Position numbers and translations under genes: made by a program. Below are positions 24,929 through 33,128 of a DNA stretch of 64,000 nt, piece after piece. The notes under the pieces were generated by a model. The model made no database searches. It was given only the letters and a program-made list of their open reading frames with translations, and was not told where the DNA came from. Source of the DNA: Bacillota bacterium (lineage in GTDB: Bacteria > Bacillota > Clostridia > Acetivibrionales > JAEXSP01); the NCBI GenBank assembly GCA_023453795.1, contig JAEXSP010000034.1, positions 1-64,000 on the forward strand, given 5' to 3'. How positions within the stretch are numbered: the first letter of the stretch is position 1; each line of letters opens with the position of its first letter.

Positions 24929-26053
24929 ATGATTTACAGGAATTTTGGAAATACCGGCGTAAAGGTTTCAGCCTTGGGCTTTGGATGCATGCGATTTCCT
25001 ATAATATCCATAGGGGACAAAAAGGTTATTGATGAAGATAAAACCGTAAGTATGCTGCAGAGGGCTCTTGAACTTGGAATCAACTATTTTGATACGGCAT
25101 ACTTTTACGGTGACAGTATGAGTGAAGTTGTATTGGGTAAAGCTCTCAACAAGGTCAGAAAAAAGGTATATATTTCTACCAAATGTCATTCGGACTATGT
25201 AAAGAAACCAGGGGATCTGAGAAAAATTCTGGAGCATCAATTAAAAAAACTCAATACTGACTATATAGATTTTTATCATTTGCATGGCTTAAGGTATTCC
25301 ACACTAATAGAGACTGAAAAAAGAACCATGTGGCTTGAGGATATGATGGATGCAAAGGGGGAAGGACTCATAGGACATATTTCTTTTTCAACTCACGATT
25401 TACCCGAAAATACCATTAATATTATTGACACAGGTATATTTGAGACAATGCTCTGTCAGTATAACCTGATCGATAGAAGAAATGAAGACATAATGACCTA
25501 TGCCTCATCCCGGGGGCTTGGAGTTGCAGTAATGGGGCCTTTGGGAGGGGGGAGAATCGCAGAATTACCAGGAGAGCCTTCCTGGAAGGTAAAAAACAAT
25601 GCTGAAGCGGCATTCCGATTTGTGTTTTCTCATCCGGCAGTGGACTGCGTTCTGTCAGGAATGACAAATATCCGGGAGCTTGAGGAAAATGAAGTGCTGG
25701 CTTCGGAAGGAAGGAAGCTGGAGATAAGAGAACTGGAAGAAATTAATTCATTGATGGAGCAGAAGAGAAGATTGGCAAACCTTTATTGTACAGGTTGCTC
25801 ATACTGTATGCCATGTCCTTCCGGCATTGATATACCATCTGTTTTTAAGTGTTTTAATTACTTTAAAGTATATGGCCTTGAGAGGTTTGCCAGGCAGAAA
25901 TATATGGAATTGGGGCAAGATTCGGACACCGGGGGAAAAAGGGCTGACGCATGCACCGGATGTGGACGCTGCGAAAAAAAATGCCCTCAGAATATTGAAA
26001 TAAGGAGAAAATTGAAGGAAAGCCACAGGTTACTGTATGACAGCAGTATTTAA
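24929..26053 (+). CDS. Aldo/keto reductase with C-terminal ferredoxin motifs
   Basis: 374 residues. The N-terminal TIM barrel has the AKR pattern: GFGCMRFP, the catalytic Asp and Tyr in NYFDTAYFYG, and the Lys in ISTKCHSD. The C-terminal part contains CTGCSYCMPCPSGI and CTGCGRCEKKCP, so it binds one or two [4Fe-4S] clusters. This architecture is common in anaerobes, where substrates are uncertain. It is separated from the main operon by the convergent response-regulator gene but has its own copy of the ECF-type promoter, so it probably belongs to the cluster as a reducing tailoring enzyme (inference). The kinase gene converges on it, ending 25 bp away. Confidence 0.9.
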   Translation: MIYRNFGNTGVKVSALGFGCMRFPIISIGDKKVIDEDKTVSMLQRALELGINYFDTAYFYGDSMSEVVLGKALNKVRKKVYISTKCHSDYVKKPGDLRKILEHQLKKLNTDYIDFYHLHGLRYSTLIETEKRTMWLEDMMDAKGEGLIGHISFSTHDLPENTINIIDTGIFETMLCQYNLIDRRNEDIMTYASSRGLGVAVMGPLGGGRIAELPGEPSWKVKNNAEAAFRFVFSHPAVDCVLSGMTNIRELEENEVLASEGRKLEIRELEEINSLMEQKRRLANLYCTGCSYCMPCPSGIDIPSVFKCFNYFKVYGLERFARQKYMELGQDSDTGGKRADACTGCGRCEKKCPQNIEIRRKLKESHRLLYDSSI

Positions 26054-26078
26054 TGTGCTGAAAGAGTGACAACTATTA

Positions 26079-27479
26079 TTACTTTAATGATTTGCATATA
26101 GACTCTCCAATGTTATCATACTTTATGATATTAACAATTTTTCTGCCGGAGAAATTCAGAAAAACTGTAGTGCCCTTGCCCCATTCACTCTTAATATTAA
26201 GAGTACCGTACTTAGACATAACATTTGAACAATAGGTCAGGCCCAACCCATAGTTTTTGCTTGAATTCCTTTTGGTTGACCAGAACGGTTCAAGTATATG
26301 AGGCAGGTCTGCATGTTTGATTCCGGAACCGTTATCCTCTATAGCAATCACAAAATTTTTCTTTTCAACATATAAGTGTATAGTAATTTTTCCTGCATTT
26401 TCGATGGAATCGGCTGCATTATTCAATATATTGGCAAGAACCTCCTTGATATGGATAACATCGCAAAGTAAAACTACATCGCAGCTTATGTCTTTTGTGA
26501 AAACTATGCTTTTGCCCTTAACATTAGGCATGACCAGAGATATTGCGTCATCTATAATATTACCGATGTTCGCATTTTCCTCCTGCAAAATAATTTCTTT
26601 TGTTTTTATGCTGATTCTTTCGATTATGTCGTTGATATTGACTGCTAAAGAAGATATATCATTCAAATAAGCATTTATGCTTTTATCACTGTTAATACTT
26701 TTTATGTTTTCTATTATAAGCAGTATGGGGTTCACCTTGTCCTTTAAGGAGTGATTCAATACGCTTGCAAGGAATTTTGCAGAATTGAAATATGTTTCCT
26801 TTTCTACTTTCAGTCTAAAACCTAAAACACTTATCTGAGTGCTTGAGATAATTATTAAAAGCACCAGTATTATAAGAATCCATGGACTTAAAATCCAAAC
26901 ACTCTGAATTCCGAATGCAGGTGTTATGTAATTTGCGACTATATGAAATACTGCAAAAGGAACGTTCAGCAAAAACATTAAAAACTTATGTATTTTGACC
27001 TTACGGTTCTTTTCAACAATCAGTGTATAAACAAACAGAAAGTTTGCAACTATTGAAGCGGGTAGAACCCACAGGAGTATTACCCTGAAAGGCATGTGAT
27101 AAATGGGCCATAACAGGGGGACTATTATAAGCGAGCACAATGGAAAGAATGCTAAAAAAAGAGTGAACTTTAACTTGTATTTTTCAAAAGTGCATGCAAA
27201 TATACCTGAATAATGCATTGCAAAGAGAAGATAAGCATATGGCCAGCAGCTGAACCCCAGAAATTGGAATACATTCTTAATGTTCCAGATTATGTTATAG
27301 GTGTCCGGGTATTCCTTCGTGTCGATATGAGGAAGCACGTCCATATTTAGAAAACCCGCAAATCCCCAAAACGCTCCAGCTAGAGCTACTATGCCTGCCC
27401 ATTTTACGTATTCCTTTTTTGAAGCTACAAAAAATAGAATATAAAACAGTACTAACATTGAGAAACATAAATACAACAT
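26079..27479 (-). CDS. Membrane sensor histidine kinase with 7-TM input region
   Basis: 466 residues. The first about 220 form seven hydrophobic helices, resembling the 7TM input domain of histidine kinases, with no clear extracellular ligand domain. The dimerisation helix contains LNHSLKDKVNPI with the phospho-acceptor His at about 242. The ATPase domain has the N box NILNNAADSI, DNGSGIKHADL, and the G2 box NYGLGLTYC. It should phosphorylate the response regulator encoded at 23808, from which it is separated by the reductase gene. Its signal could be the product itself or a membrane-soluble molecule, but nothing in the sequence shows this. The leader is long if the shared promoter box at 27645 is used. 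Confidence 0.9.
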   Translation of the reverse strand: MLYLCFSMLVLFYILFFVASKKEYVKWAGIVALAGAFWGFAGFLNMDVLPHIDTKEYPDTYNIIWNIKNVFQFLGFSCWPYAYLLFAMHYSGIFACTFEKYKLKFTLFLAFFPLCSLIIVPLLWPIYHMPFRVILLWVLPASIVANFLFVYTLIVEKNRKVKIHKFLMFLLNVPFAVFHIVANYITPAFGIQSVWILSPWILIILVLLIIISSTQISVLGFRLKVEKETYFNSAKFLASVLNHSLKDKVNPILLIIENIKSINSDKSINAYLNDISSLAVNINDIIERISIKTKEIILQEENANIGNIIDDAISLVMPNVKGKSIVFTKDISCDVVLLCDVIHIKEVLANILNNAADSIENAGKITIHLYVEKKNFVIAIEDNGSGIKHADLPHILEPFWSTKRNSSKNYGLGLTYCSNVMSKYGTLNIKSEWGKGTTVFLNFSGRKIVNIIKYDNIGESICKSLK

Positions 27480-27644
27480 AAGCTGACCCTTTTTTTCTTA
27501 AGTATATTTATAAATCTTTCTTTTCAGTTATTTAAGAGAATAAAACACCAAATAGGTTCAGGTTTTATATTAAGTGCCTGAACAATTTAGTGAATCCAAA
27601 CAGTTAAGGCACCAGTGGTAAAAAATATTACACTACTCGAAATT

Positions 27645-27664
27645 ATTATAACATAATAAACTAT
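27645..27664 (-). promoter_or_regulatory. Promoter-region box before the histidine kinase
   Basis: On the minus strand it reads ATAGTTTATTATG followed by TTATAAT, nearly identical to the box before the response-regulator gene. It lies about 165 bp upstream of the kinase start. Confidence 0.45.
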
Positions 27665-27756
27665 TAATGTAATATAAGGGGAAAAGTAAGAGAAAAAGTA
27701 ACATTAGGTAATAATTTAACTTAAGACCTTACTTTTTGAAGCTTTATTTGATTAAT

Positions 27757-27792
27757 AGATCGCGATCTCTATTTAAAATTCAGGCCTGAATT
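27757..27792. promoter_or_regulatory. Two perfect palindromes before the sigma-factor gene
   Basis: AGATCGCGATCT (27757-27768) and AATTCAGGCCTGAATT (27777-27792) are perfect palindromes 8 bp apart, 30-66 bp before the sigma-factor ATG. They are candidate operators, possibly for the response regulator at 23808, but this is inference. Confidence 0.5.
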
Positions 27793-27822
27793 CACGTAAG
27801 AAGTGAAAGGGGTTTATTTATT

Positions 27823-28320
27823 ATGAATGAGAATAGGGATTTTTTGTCGATTGTAGATACATATAAGTTTTTTATTCTACGTATTGTTAAAAGTAAAATC
27901 AGTTCTGCAAAAGAAGATATCGAGGACATTTATCAGGAAATAATAACGAAAATTTACAACTCAAAAGATAGTCTGGATTATGATAAAAATCCGAAAGCAT
28001 GGATTTGTACAATAGCTCTTAATGAGTGCAGGAATTGGTACAGGAAATCCCAAAGCTACAGGAATAATGTTAGTTTTGATACGCTTGACAATTGCTGTAA
28101 TCTGTATGACAGCATGGACCCTGTTGAAAAACAACAGCTTTATGAGGCTGTAAATAGTTTGAATGACGCTGACAAAAAATTATTGCTACTAAAAAATCAT
28201 TATGGTTATACATATAAAGAGATTTCTGAAAAATTCCTGACTGAAATGTCTACAGATCAGTTAAAAAACAGGTATTGCTATGTGCGGAAAAATTTAAAAA
28301 AACATTTTTCAACCTTTTAA
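27823..28320 (+). CDS. ECF-type RNA polymerase sigma factor
   Basis: 165 residues. Region 2 (about 8-75) has DIEDIYQEIITKIY and KAWICTIALNECRNWYRK. Region 4 (about 105-160) has a helix-turn-helix in LLLLKNHYGYTYKEISEKF. The size and two-region layout fit ECF sigma factors. No anti-sigma gene is adjacent; the next gene is a glycosyltransferase. Three CAAC/GTATAT sites with identical spacing lie in the cluster, the third overlapping the 3' end of this gene, so it is the likely cluster-specific activator. The start is ATG after GTGAAAGGGG. Confidence 0.88.
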   Translation: MNENRDFLSIVDTYKFFILRIVKSKISSAKEDIEDIYQEIITKIYNSKDSLDYDKNPKAWICTIALNECRNWYRKSQSYRNNVSFDTLDNCCNLYDSMDPVEKQQLYEAVNSLNDADKKLLLLKNHYGYTYKEISEKFLTEMSTDQLKNRYCYVRKNLKKHFSTF

Positions 28321-28345
28321 GAGTTTTCAGTGTATATATGTATGA
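28307..28345 (+). promoter_or_regulatory. Putative ECF-sigma promoter (site 3), overlapping the sigma-gene 3' end
   Basis: TTTCAACCTTTT (CAACC at 28310-28314) lies in the last codons of the sigma gene. GTATATATGTATG begins at 28332, again 22 bp from the C. It would drive the GT2 gene at 28424 with a leader of about 80 nt. Confidence 0.65.
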
Positions 28346-28423
28346 AGAGCAGTCATGTTAAAGGCATCTTTAATGAGTATTATTGTGCCTGGTATTAAAA
28401 AGTATTGAAAAGAGGGAGCAACA

Positions 28424-29500
28424 ATGTCAAATACACCTTTAGTAAGTATTATTGTGCCTTCATACAACAGACAGAAGACATTGCCTGATACAATACAATC
28501 CATAATTAAACAGACCTATAACAATTGGGAATTGATTATTGTAGATGGCAGTACGGATGATACCGGAAAGCTGGTCAGTCAATATTCCCAGGCCGACAAG
28601 AGAATTAAATATCTGCCAACCCCAGGAAACCATGGCCCTTCATGGGCAAGAAATTATGGAATTAAAAGCTGCGGGGGTGAATATATTGCCTTCCTGGATT
28701 CTGATGATGAATGGCTTGAGCATCATTTGTATGAAAGCATAAAAGCACTTCAGGAAGAAGGGGTCAGTGTATGCTTTTCATTGTGGTATGAGAAAAACAA
28801 TACAACAGGTGAACTATACAAGATCCCCGGACCGGAAGGTGAAAACAGGCTGGATAAGGTGATAAAAATGCTGCATCTGACAGAGAATAACGGCCGTATC
28901 ATCTTTCCATCTCATGAATTCTATGAGATAACATGTCAGAAAACAGTAAATATATGTCATATAAATACAATGGTCCTTAAAAGGGAGGTCATTGACAGGG
29001 TTGGGATGCTCAATGAAAAATTGCTTGGAAGCGAAGATGTGGATTTCATGTACCGTATTATTCATGATTACCGGTTCTGCCTGATCATGGATTATCACTT
29101 TTTCTACAATCAGGGAGAAGACAATCTGTATAATTTTATAGACTGGCACAAGCTTGATATGGACCTGATACTTAACAACGCCCGGATCATCAGAAGCCTC
29201 ACTTCTTGCGGCATATATAAGATCGAGATGCTTAAGGAAAGAAAAAAGTTCATAAGGAGATCCGATAAGGTAAAAAAGAAGAGAGAGTGTACTGAATACT
29301 GTAACCGAAAAATAGAACAAAAGTATTTTACAATGGGGTTTATCAATAAAAGCCTTAACAAACGGACTGCGATCTATTATTTGTTAAAATCTTTTACTTA
29401 TAAAATAGATGCCCGAAAAATAAAGCTTGCGGTAAATACTCTTTTTCCTATCATTTTTAAGAATCAGAGGAATGCTTTAGATGATCTTTGGCTGAGTTAA
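28424..29500 (+). CDS. GT2-family glycosyltransferase 2, paralogue of 21432-22511
   Basis: 358 residues, with near-identical blocks to the first GT2 throughout (VSIIVPSYNRQKTLPDTIQ, GEYIAFLDSDDEWLE, the C-terminal DDLWLS). One codon is missing in the nucleotide-binding loop: IIVDGSTDD instead of IIVDDGSTDD. This removes one of two adjacent Asp residues that are normally conserved, so activity or donor choice may differ. It is the last gene of the cluster and has its own copy of the ECF-type promoter. It starts at ATG after AAGAGGGAGC. Confidence 0.9.
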   Translation: MSNTPLVSIIVPSYNRQKTLPDTIQSIIKQTYNNWELIIVDGSTDDTGKLVSQYSQADKRIKYLPTPGNHGPSWARNYGIKSCGGEYIAFLDSDDEWLEHHLYESIKALQEEGVSVCFSLWYEKNNTTGELYKIPGPEGENRLDKVIKMLHLTENNGRIIFPSHEFYEITCQKTVNICHINTMVLKREVIDRVGMLNEKLLGSEDVDFMYRIIHDYRFCLIMDYHFFYNQGEDNLYNFIDWHKLDMDLILNNARIIRSLTSCGIYKIEMLKERKKFIRRSDKVKKKRECTEYCNRKIEQKYFTMGFINKSLNKRTAIYYLLKSFTYKIDARKIKLAVNTLFPIIFKNQRNALDDLWLS

Positions 29501-29523
29501 TTAGAGATTATATTGTCTTATGC

Positions 29524-29571
29524 CATAAAAACCTGCAGCAAAGTTTTAATCTTTGTCAGCAGGTTTTTATG
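29524..29571. terminator. Bidirectional rho-independent terminator at the cluster's right edge
   Basis: ATAAAAACCTGC-a-GCAAAG pairs with CTTTG-tc-AGCAGGTTTTTAT. It has an A-run on the left and a T-run on the right, so it can stop transcription from the GT2 gene and from the convergent cooS gene. Confidence 0.9.
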
Positions 29572-29589
29572 TTAGGAACAATCGGGATT

Positions 29590-31503
29590 TTATTGCAGTC
29601 CCATCCCTTTTCTTTTATTAATAATGTGTGCTTCAATTTTATCTGCCACTTCAACAGGATCATCTCCAAGAGCAACTTTACCGCCTGTTAAGCCTTCCAC
29701 ATCCTCGGTCATAAGCTTAACGAGCTTTGGTGCGCCTGTCAGGAATGGAGTAGGCGACAGATGGGTATATGCACCGTAGGCTACGGCAAATATCCCGTCA
29801 ATAGTCGCTTTCTGCTCCATCCATTCCGGTGCAGTCACCGCAATCGGAAGCTGAGGTATGTCCACATCCAGGTGGTCTGCAAGTGCAGTGACCAGCATAG
29901 AGATTCTTCCTGTATCTGTGCAGGTTCCGAAGCTTAATACAGGTGGAATTTTAAGAAGTCCGCATACCGCTTTGAGACCTTCACCGGCCATCCCGGCAGC
30001 TTCCAGACAGCATAGCCCCGCAACCTCCAAGCCATGATTTCCGCAGCCGGCAGCAACGACTAAAATATCACGTTTAATCAATTCTTTTGTAAGATTAACT
30101 GTATTCCAATCCTGAGGTCCGTTTCTTAAGGTTGAACAATTAGCCAACGCTACAACGCCTTTAATTTTTCCCGCCGCAATTACCTCTACCAAAGGGTCAA
30201 GCTTATTCCCCAACGCACCTAAAACAGCTTCGGTTGAAAAACCGGCAATTGCTTTCTGAATTCTCTTTGGAACATGGGCTTTTATCTTGTTATGACGTTT
30301 TTTGAAATTATCAATACCGGTATTGATAAGCCTTTCAGACATTTCATCAGCTTTTTGGGGGTAATAGGGTATTTTTTCCTGAATTCTCGGTAAACCGATT
30401 ATTGTACTGATTGCAACTAATGATACCTGATATTTTTCTGCATAAGAATCTATTGCCGGCGGGGAACAGTTTTCTTCCATCGCCAGAACATCCACAGCCC
30501 CGGTTGCGAGCATCGGTTCAATAGCAAGCCAATTGCCCATAAGTCCGACAAAAATGTCATCCATAGGATATCTTTGAAGAAGCTCCTGACCTGTCTCGAT
30601 TGAGCCTATAACTCTGATGCCTTTTGCACCGGCTGCTTTCCCTTTTTCCTGATATTCGGGGTCATGAAGCTTTTCGATTGTCAGTGCGCCTACCCATGGT
30701 TGATGGCCGTTAAAAACTATATTAATATAATCAGGATCAAATATACCGAGATCGGTATTTACCTCGTGCGGTGCCGGAGTACCGAAAATAATATCCTGAA
30801 CCATCTCAAGTCCGATTTGAGAGTTATATATAGTGGCTAAACCTAAACGCAAAGCTTTTAGAGCAAGGGAGGTGTAATCCCCGTCAACATTGGTCAGGGA
30901 ACTTGCTACACAGTTTTGCTCTTCATGAACAGTTCCGGCCGGATATATGTTGAGTTCTTTCCATACCTCTTTTCTTTTTTTGGGTGCAAAAGCTTCAACC
31001 ATAATGTTTTTTTCATCAACACCTATATGCTGCTGGGATTCAAGAAGATCGGCCAATTGAACGGCTAATTTATTTACATCCTGTTTATTATCAATTCCGA
31101 CTTTTTCGCACATCCATCTGAGTTTATTTTCATCTTTGATCCTGAAAGGTGATTTCCCTTCACCAATCGACTTTAAGGTTCTGTAAGCCTCATAAGCATG
31201 ATGGCTGTATGTGCCTGCACCAAGAGTATTCTGGATCAGCAGTTTTCTCATTGCATTCGCATCAGGACCAATTCCGCAAACACCCTTATCAATTCCTTTA
31301 TCTACAACCCATCTGCACGGCCCTTGAGAGCAAAGCTGGCAGCTTAATCCTTCCAAACAGAATTTGCAGCGTATTTTTTCCTGCTGGGCCCAACGGTCAA
31401 ATACATTGGTCATGCCGTCTTCCCTTATTCTTTTTACCATTTCTTCGACAGTATCGTGGTAGCTTATACGACCCTCGGTTTTTTCACGTATTGTTTCAGC
31501 CAT
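29590..31503 (-). CDS. cooS: Anaerobic carbon monoxide dehydrogenase catalytic subunit
   Basis: 637 residues, the normal length for the Ni-Fe monofunctional CODH. The N-terminal Cys-rich block IRCKFCLEGLSCQLCSQGPCRW would bind the B and D iron-sulfur clusters. Further on, the sequence has the conserved blocks around the C-cluster (CGNHGLEVAGLC, FGTCTDTGR, with His/Cys ligands). It interconverts CO and CO2 in the cytoplasm. The gene is followed upstream (in transcription order) by a ferredoxin-type partner gene at 31673-32380, and a divergent Crp/Fnr regulator completes the common cooS-ferredoxin-Crp arrangement. It starts at ATG 31503 after AAGGATG. Confidence 0.96.
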   Translation of the reverse strand: MAETIREKTEGRISYHDTVEEMVKRIREDGMTNVFDRWAQQEKIRCKFCLEGLSCQLCSQGPCRWVVDKGIDKGVCGIGPDANAMRKLLIQNTLGAGTYSHHAYEAYRTLKSIGEGKSPFRIKDENKLRWMCEKVGIDNKQDVNKLAVQLADLLESQQHIGVDEKNIMVEAFAPKKRKEVWKELNIYPAGTVHEEQNCVASSLTNVDGDYTSLALKALRLGLATIYNSQIGLEMVQDIIFGTPAPHEVNTDLGIFDPDYINIVFNGHQPWVGALTIEKLHDPEYQEKGKAAGAKGIRVIGSIETGQELLQRYPMDDIFVGLMGNWLAIEPMLATGAVDVLAMEENCSPPAIDSYAEKYQVSLVAISTIIGLPRIQEKIPYYPQKADEMSERLINTGIDNFKKRHNKIKAHVPKRIQKAIAGFSTEAVLGALGNKLDPLVEVIAAGKIKGVVALANCSTLRNGPQDWNTVNLTKELIKRDILVVAAGCGNHGLEVAGLCCLEAAGMAGEGLKAVCGLLKIPPVLSFGTCTDTGRISMLVTALADHLDVDIPQLPIAVTAPEWMEQKATIDGIFAVAYGAYTHLSPTPFLTGAPKLVKLMTEDVEGLTGGKVALGDDPVEVADKIEAHIINKRKGMGLQ

Positions 31504-31623
31504 TGTATCATCCTTCCTAGATAATAAAATCTAATTGATATAGTGTCCAAATTCATGGAAAAATATTTCCTGAGGAAGATTTTATGGCTTAGGAGGATTA
31601 TTGGGATGCATTAATGCAATTAA

Positions 31624-31649
31624 GGGCAACGACTCTTCAGTCATTGCCC
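31624..31649 (-). terminator. Hairpin between the ferredoxin and cooS genes
   Basis: GGGCAA-c-GACT pairs with AGTC-a-TTGCCC. The T-run on the minus strand is weak (TTAATTGC), so it may attenuate rather than stop read-through into cooS. Confidence 0.5.
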
Positions 31650-31672
31650 TCCGTTATTTCCCGGAAAATCAA

Positions 31673-32380
31673 TTATGTTTCTAAAATCCTTCCGTCCGTG
31701 GATATTGTAACAACCTGCCACGGAATAAGCTTATCACTGTTCTTTAAGGCAGTTTTAACAGCGTTTTCAATACCGCCGCAGCAGGGGACTTCCATCCTTA
31801 CTACAGTAACGGATTTTATATTATTCATTTTAAGTATTGCGGTCAACTTTTCGCTGTAATCACCTTCATCCAGCTTTGGACAGCCGATAAGGGTTATTTT
31901 GTTTTTCATGAATTCGCTGTGAAAATTGCCATATGCATACGCAGTGCAATCAGCCGCAATCAAGAGATTGGCGTTATTAAAATACGGTGCATTCGGCGGA
32001 ACCAGCTTTATTTGTACAGGCCATTGATTAAGGTAGGTTTGTACGGGTGCAGAGCTTTCTGCATTATTATCACAATCAACCTTTCGTTCAAGTGTTTTGG
32101 AGTGTGTTCCCGGACAGCCGCAGGCCAGCTTTACAGGCTGTTTGTTTTCCATGTTCATCTTTACCGCCTCCTCATCATATTCTGCTGCTTCTCTTTCCTC
32201 GAAACTTATTGCATTGGTTGGACACACGGGAAGGCAGTTGCCAAGTCCGTCACAATAATCGTCACGAAGAAGCTTGGCTTTGCCATCCACCAAACCGATG
32301 GCACCCTCATGGCAGGCTGATACACATAGTCCGCAGCCGTTGCATTTAGTTTCATCTATTTTTATTATTTGTCTAAGCAT
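31673..32380 (-). CDS. Ferredoxin-type 4Fe-4S protein linked to CooS
   Basis: 235 residues. Two ferredoxin motifs lie near the N-terminus: CNGCGLCVSACHEGA and a second of unusual spacing, CDGLGNCLPVCP. The remaining about 150 residues include a Cys-containing segment (VRMEVPCCGGIENA) near the C-terminus, typical of a clostridial family found beside cooS. It probably carries electrons from CODH. It is co-directional with cooS, 170 bp upstream, and its start (ATG 32380 after AAGGAGGTAAT) faces the divergent Crp-type gene. Confidence 0.88.
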   Translation of the reverse strand: MLRQIIKIDETKCNGCGLCVSACHEGAIGLVDGKAKLLRDDYCDGLGNCLPVCPTNAISFEEREAAEYDEEAVKMNMENKQPVKLACGCPGTHSKTLERKVDCDNNAESSAPVQTYLNQWPVQIKLVPPNAPYFNNANLLIAADCTAYAYGNFHSEFMKNKITLIGCPKLDEGDYSEKLTAILKMNNIKSVTVVRMEVPCCGGIENAVKTALKNSDKLIPWQVVTISTDGRILET

Positions 32381-32439
32381 TTTTGATTACCTCCTTGTGT
32401 TTTGTATTATCAGTATATTATAATGAATTAGTAAATACG

Positions 32440-32453
32440 GTTGCATTTGCAAC
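32440..32453. promoter_or_regulatory. Crp/Fnr-type palindrome between divergent genes
   Basis: GTTGCA-TT-TGCAAC lies between the ferredoxin/cooS promoter side and the Crp-type gene, 10-16 bp before the latter's start. A TATATTATAAT sequence at about 32414-32424 can serve as a -10 region. It is a candidate site for the regulator encoded next to it. Confidence 0.6.
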
Positions 32454-32462
32454 AGATGAGGT

Positions 32463-33128
32463 GTGCTTTTGAAAAAATATTTTAACATTATAAAAAACAA
32501 TGTGCTATTCAAGGGCTTTGAATCGGTGGATTTGGAGAACATTCTGCGATGCCTTTCCGGAAGGGTGGTTTCCTACAAGAAGAATGATATTATAATTCTT
32601 TCCGGAGACCCTGTTGATTTTGTTGGAATTGTTTTATCAGGCAGCATTAAAATAATGAAGGAAGATATTGAAGGCAATACAAATATCCTTACCCAATTAG
32701 GCGTTAACGATATTTTTGCGGAGGCCTTTGTTTATGCAGGTGTTCCGGAAAGTCCCGTAACGGTGCAGGCGGAAGAGAATTGTGAAATACTGTTCGTTGA
32801 TTGCAGAAGGATCATAAAATCCTGTCAGAATGCTTGTGTTTTTCATGCAAGCTTGATTGAAAATATGATTTCACTGGTTGCAAAAAAGAACATCATGCTC
32901 AATCAGAAAATTGAAATAATATCAAAGCGTACTACCAGAGAAAAACTGCTGATGTATTTCAATATACAAAAACACACGATGCATTCGAATAAGTTTACCA
33001 TACCCTACAACCGGGAGGCTCTTGCTCTTTACCTATGTGTGGATAGAAGTGCTATGTCCAGGGAACTCTGTAAAATGAGAGATGAGGGCTTGATTAAATT
33101 CAAGAAAAATGAATTTCAAATTATATGA
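32463..33128 (+). CDS. Crp/Fnr-family transcriptional regulator
   Basis: 221 residues. The N-terminal cyclic-nucleotide-binding-like barrel (about 5-120) contains IVLSGSIKIMKED. The C-terminal winged helix (about 150-215) has the recognition helix CVDRSAMSRELCKM. No cluster-binding Cys pattern of Fnr is obvious at the N-terminus. Divergent orientation from the ferredoxin and cooS genes suggests it responds to CO or redox state and controls them, as seen in other clostridia; this is inference. The start may be GTG 32463 or TTG 32469, the latter better placed after GATGAGGTG. Confidence 0.88.
   Translation: MLLKKYFNIIKNNVLFKGFESVDLENILRCLSGRVVSYKKNDIIILSGDPVDFVGIVLSGSIKIMKEDIEGNTNILTQLGVNDIFAEAFVYAGVPESPVTVQAEENCEILFVDCRRIIKSCQNACVFHASLIENMISLVAKKNIMLNQKIEIISKRTTREKLLMYFNIQKHTMHSNKFTIPYNREALALYLCVDRSAMSRELCKMRDEGLIKFKKNEFQII

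Larger units (their letters stand above)
27480..27822 (+). other. Regulatory region between the kinase and the sigma-factor gene
   Basis: 343 bp without a gene. It carries the shared promoter box (27645-27664), a 12-bp palindrome (27757-27768) and a 16-bp palindrome (27777-27792) directly before the sigma-factor start. The ECF-type promoter motif is absent, so the sigma gene is probably switched by another regulator. Confidence 0.6.

Noticed and set aside
31919..32349. Plus-strand ORFs of over 100 codons opposite the ferredoxin gene, and similar opposite-strand frames elsewhere
   Set aside because: They have no family resemblance or ribosome binding sites and lie wholly within well-supported genes on the other strand.
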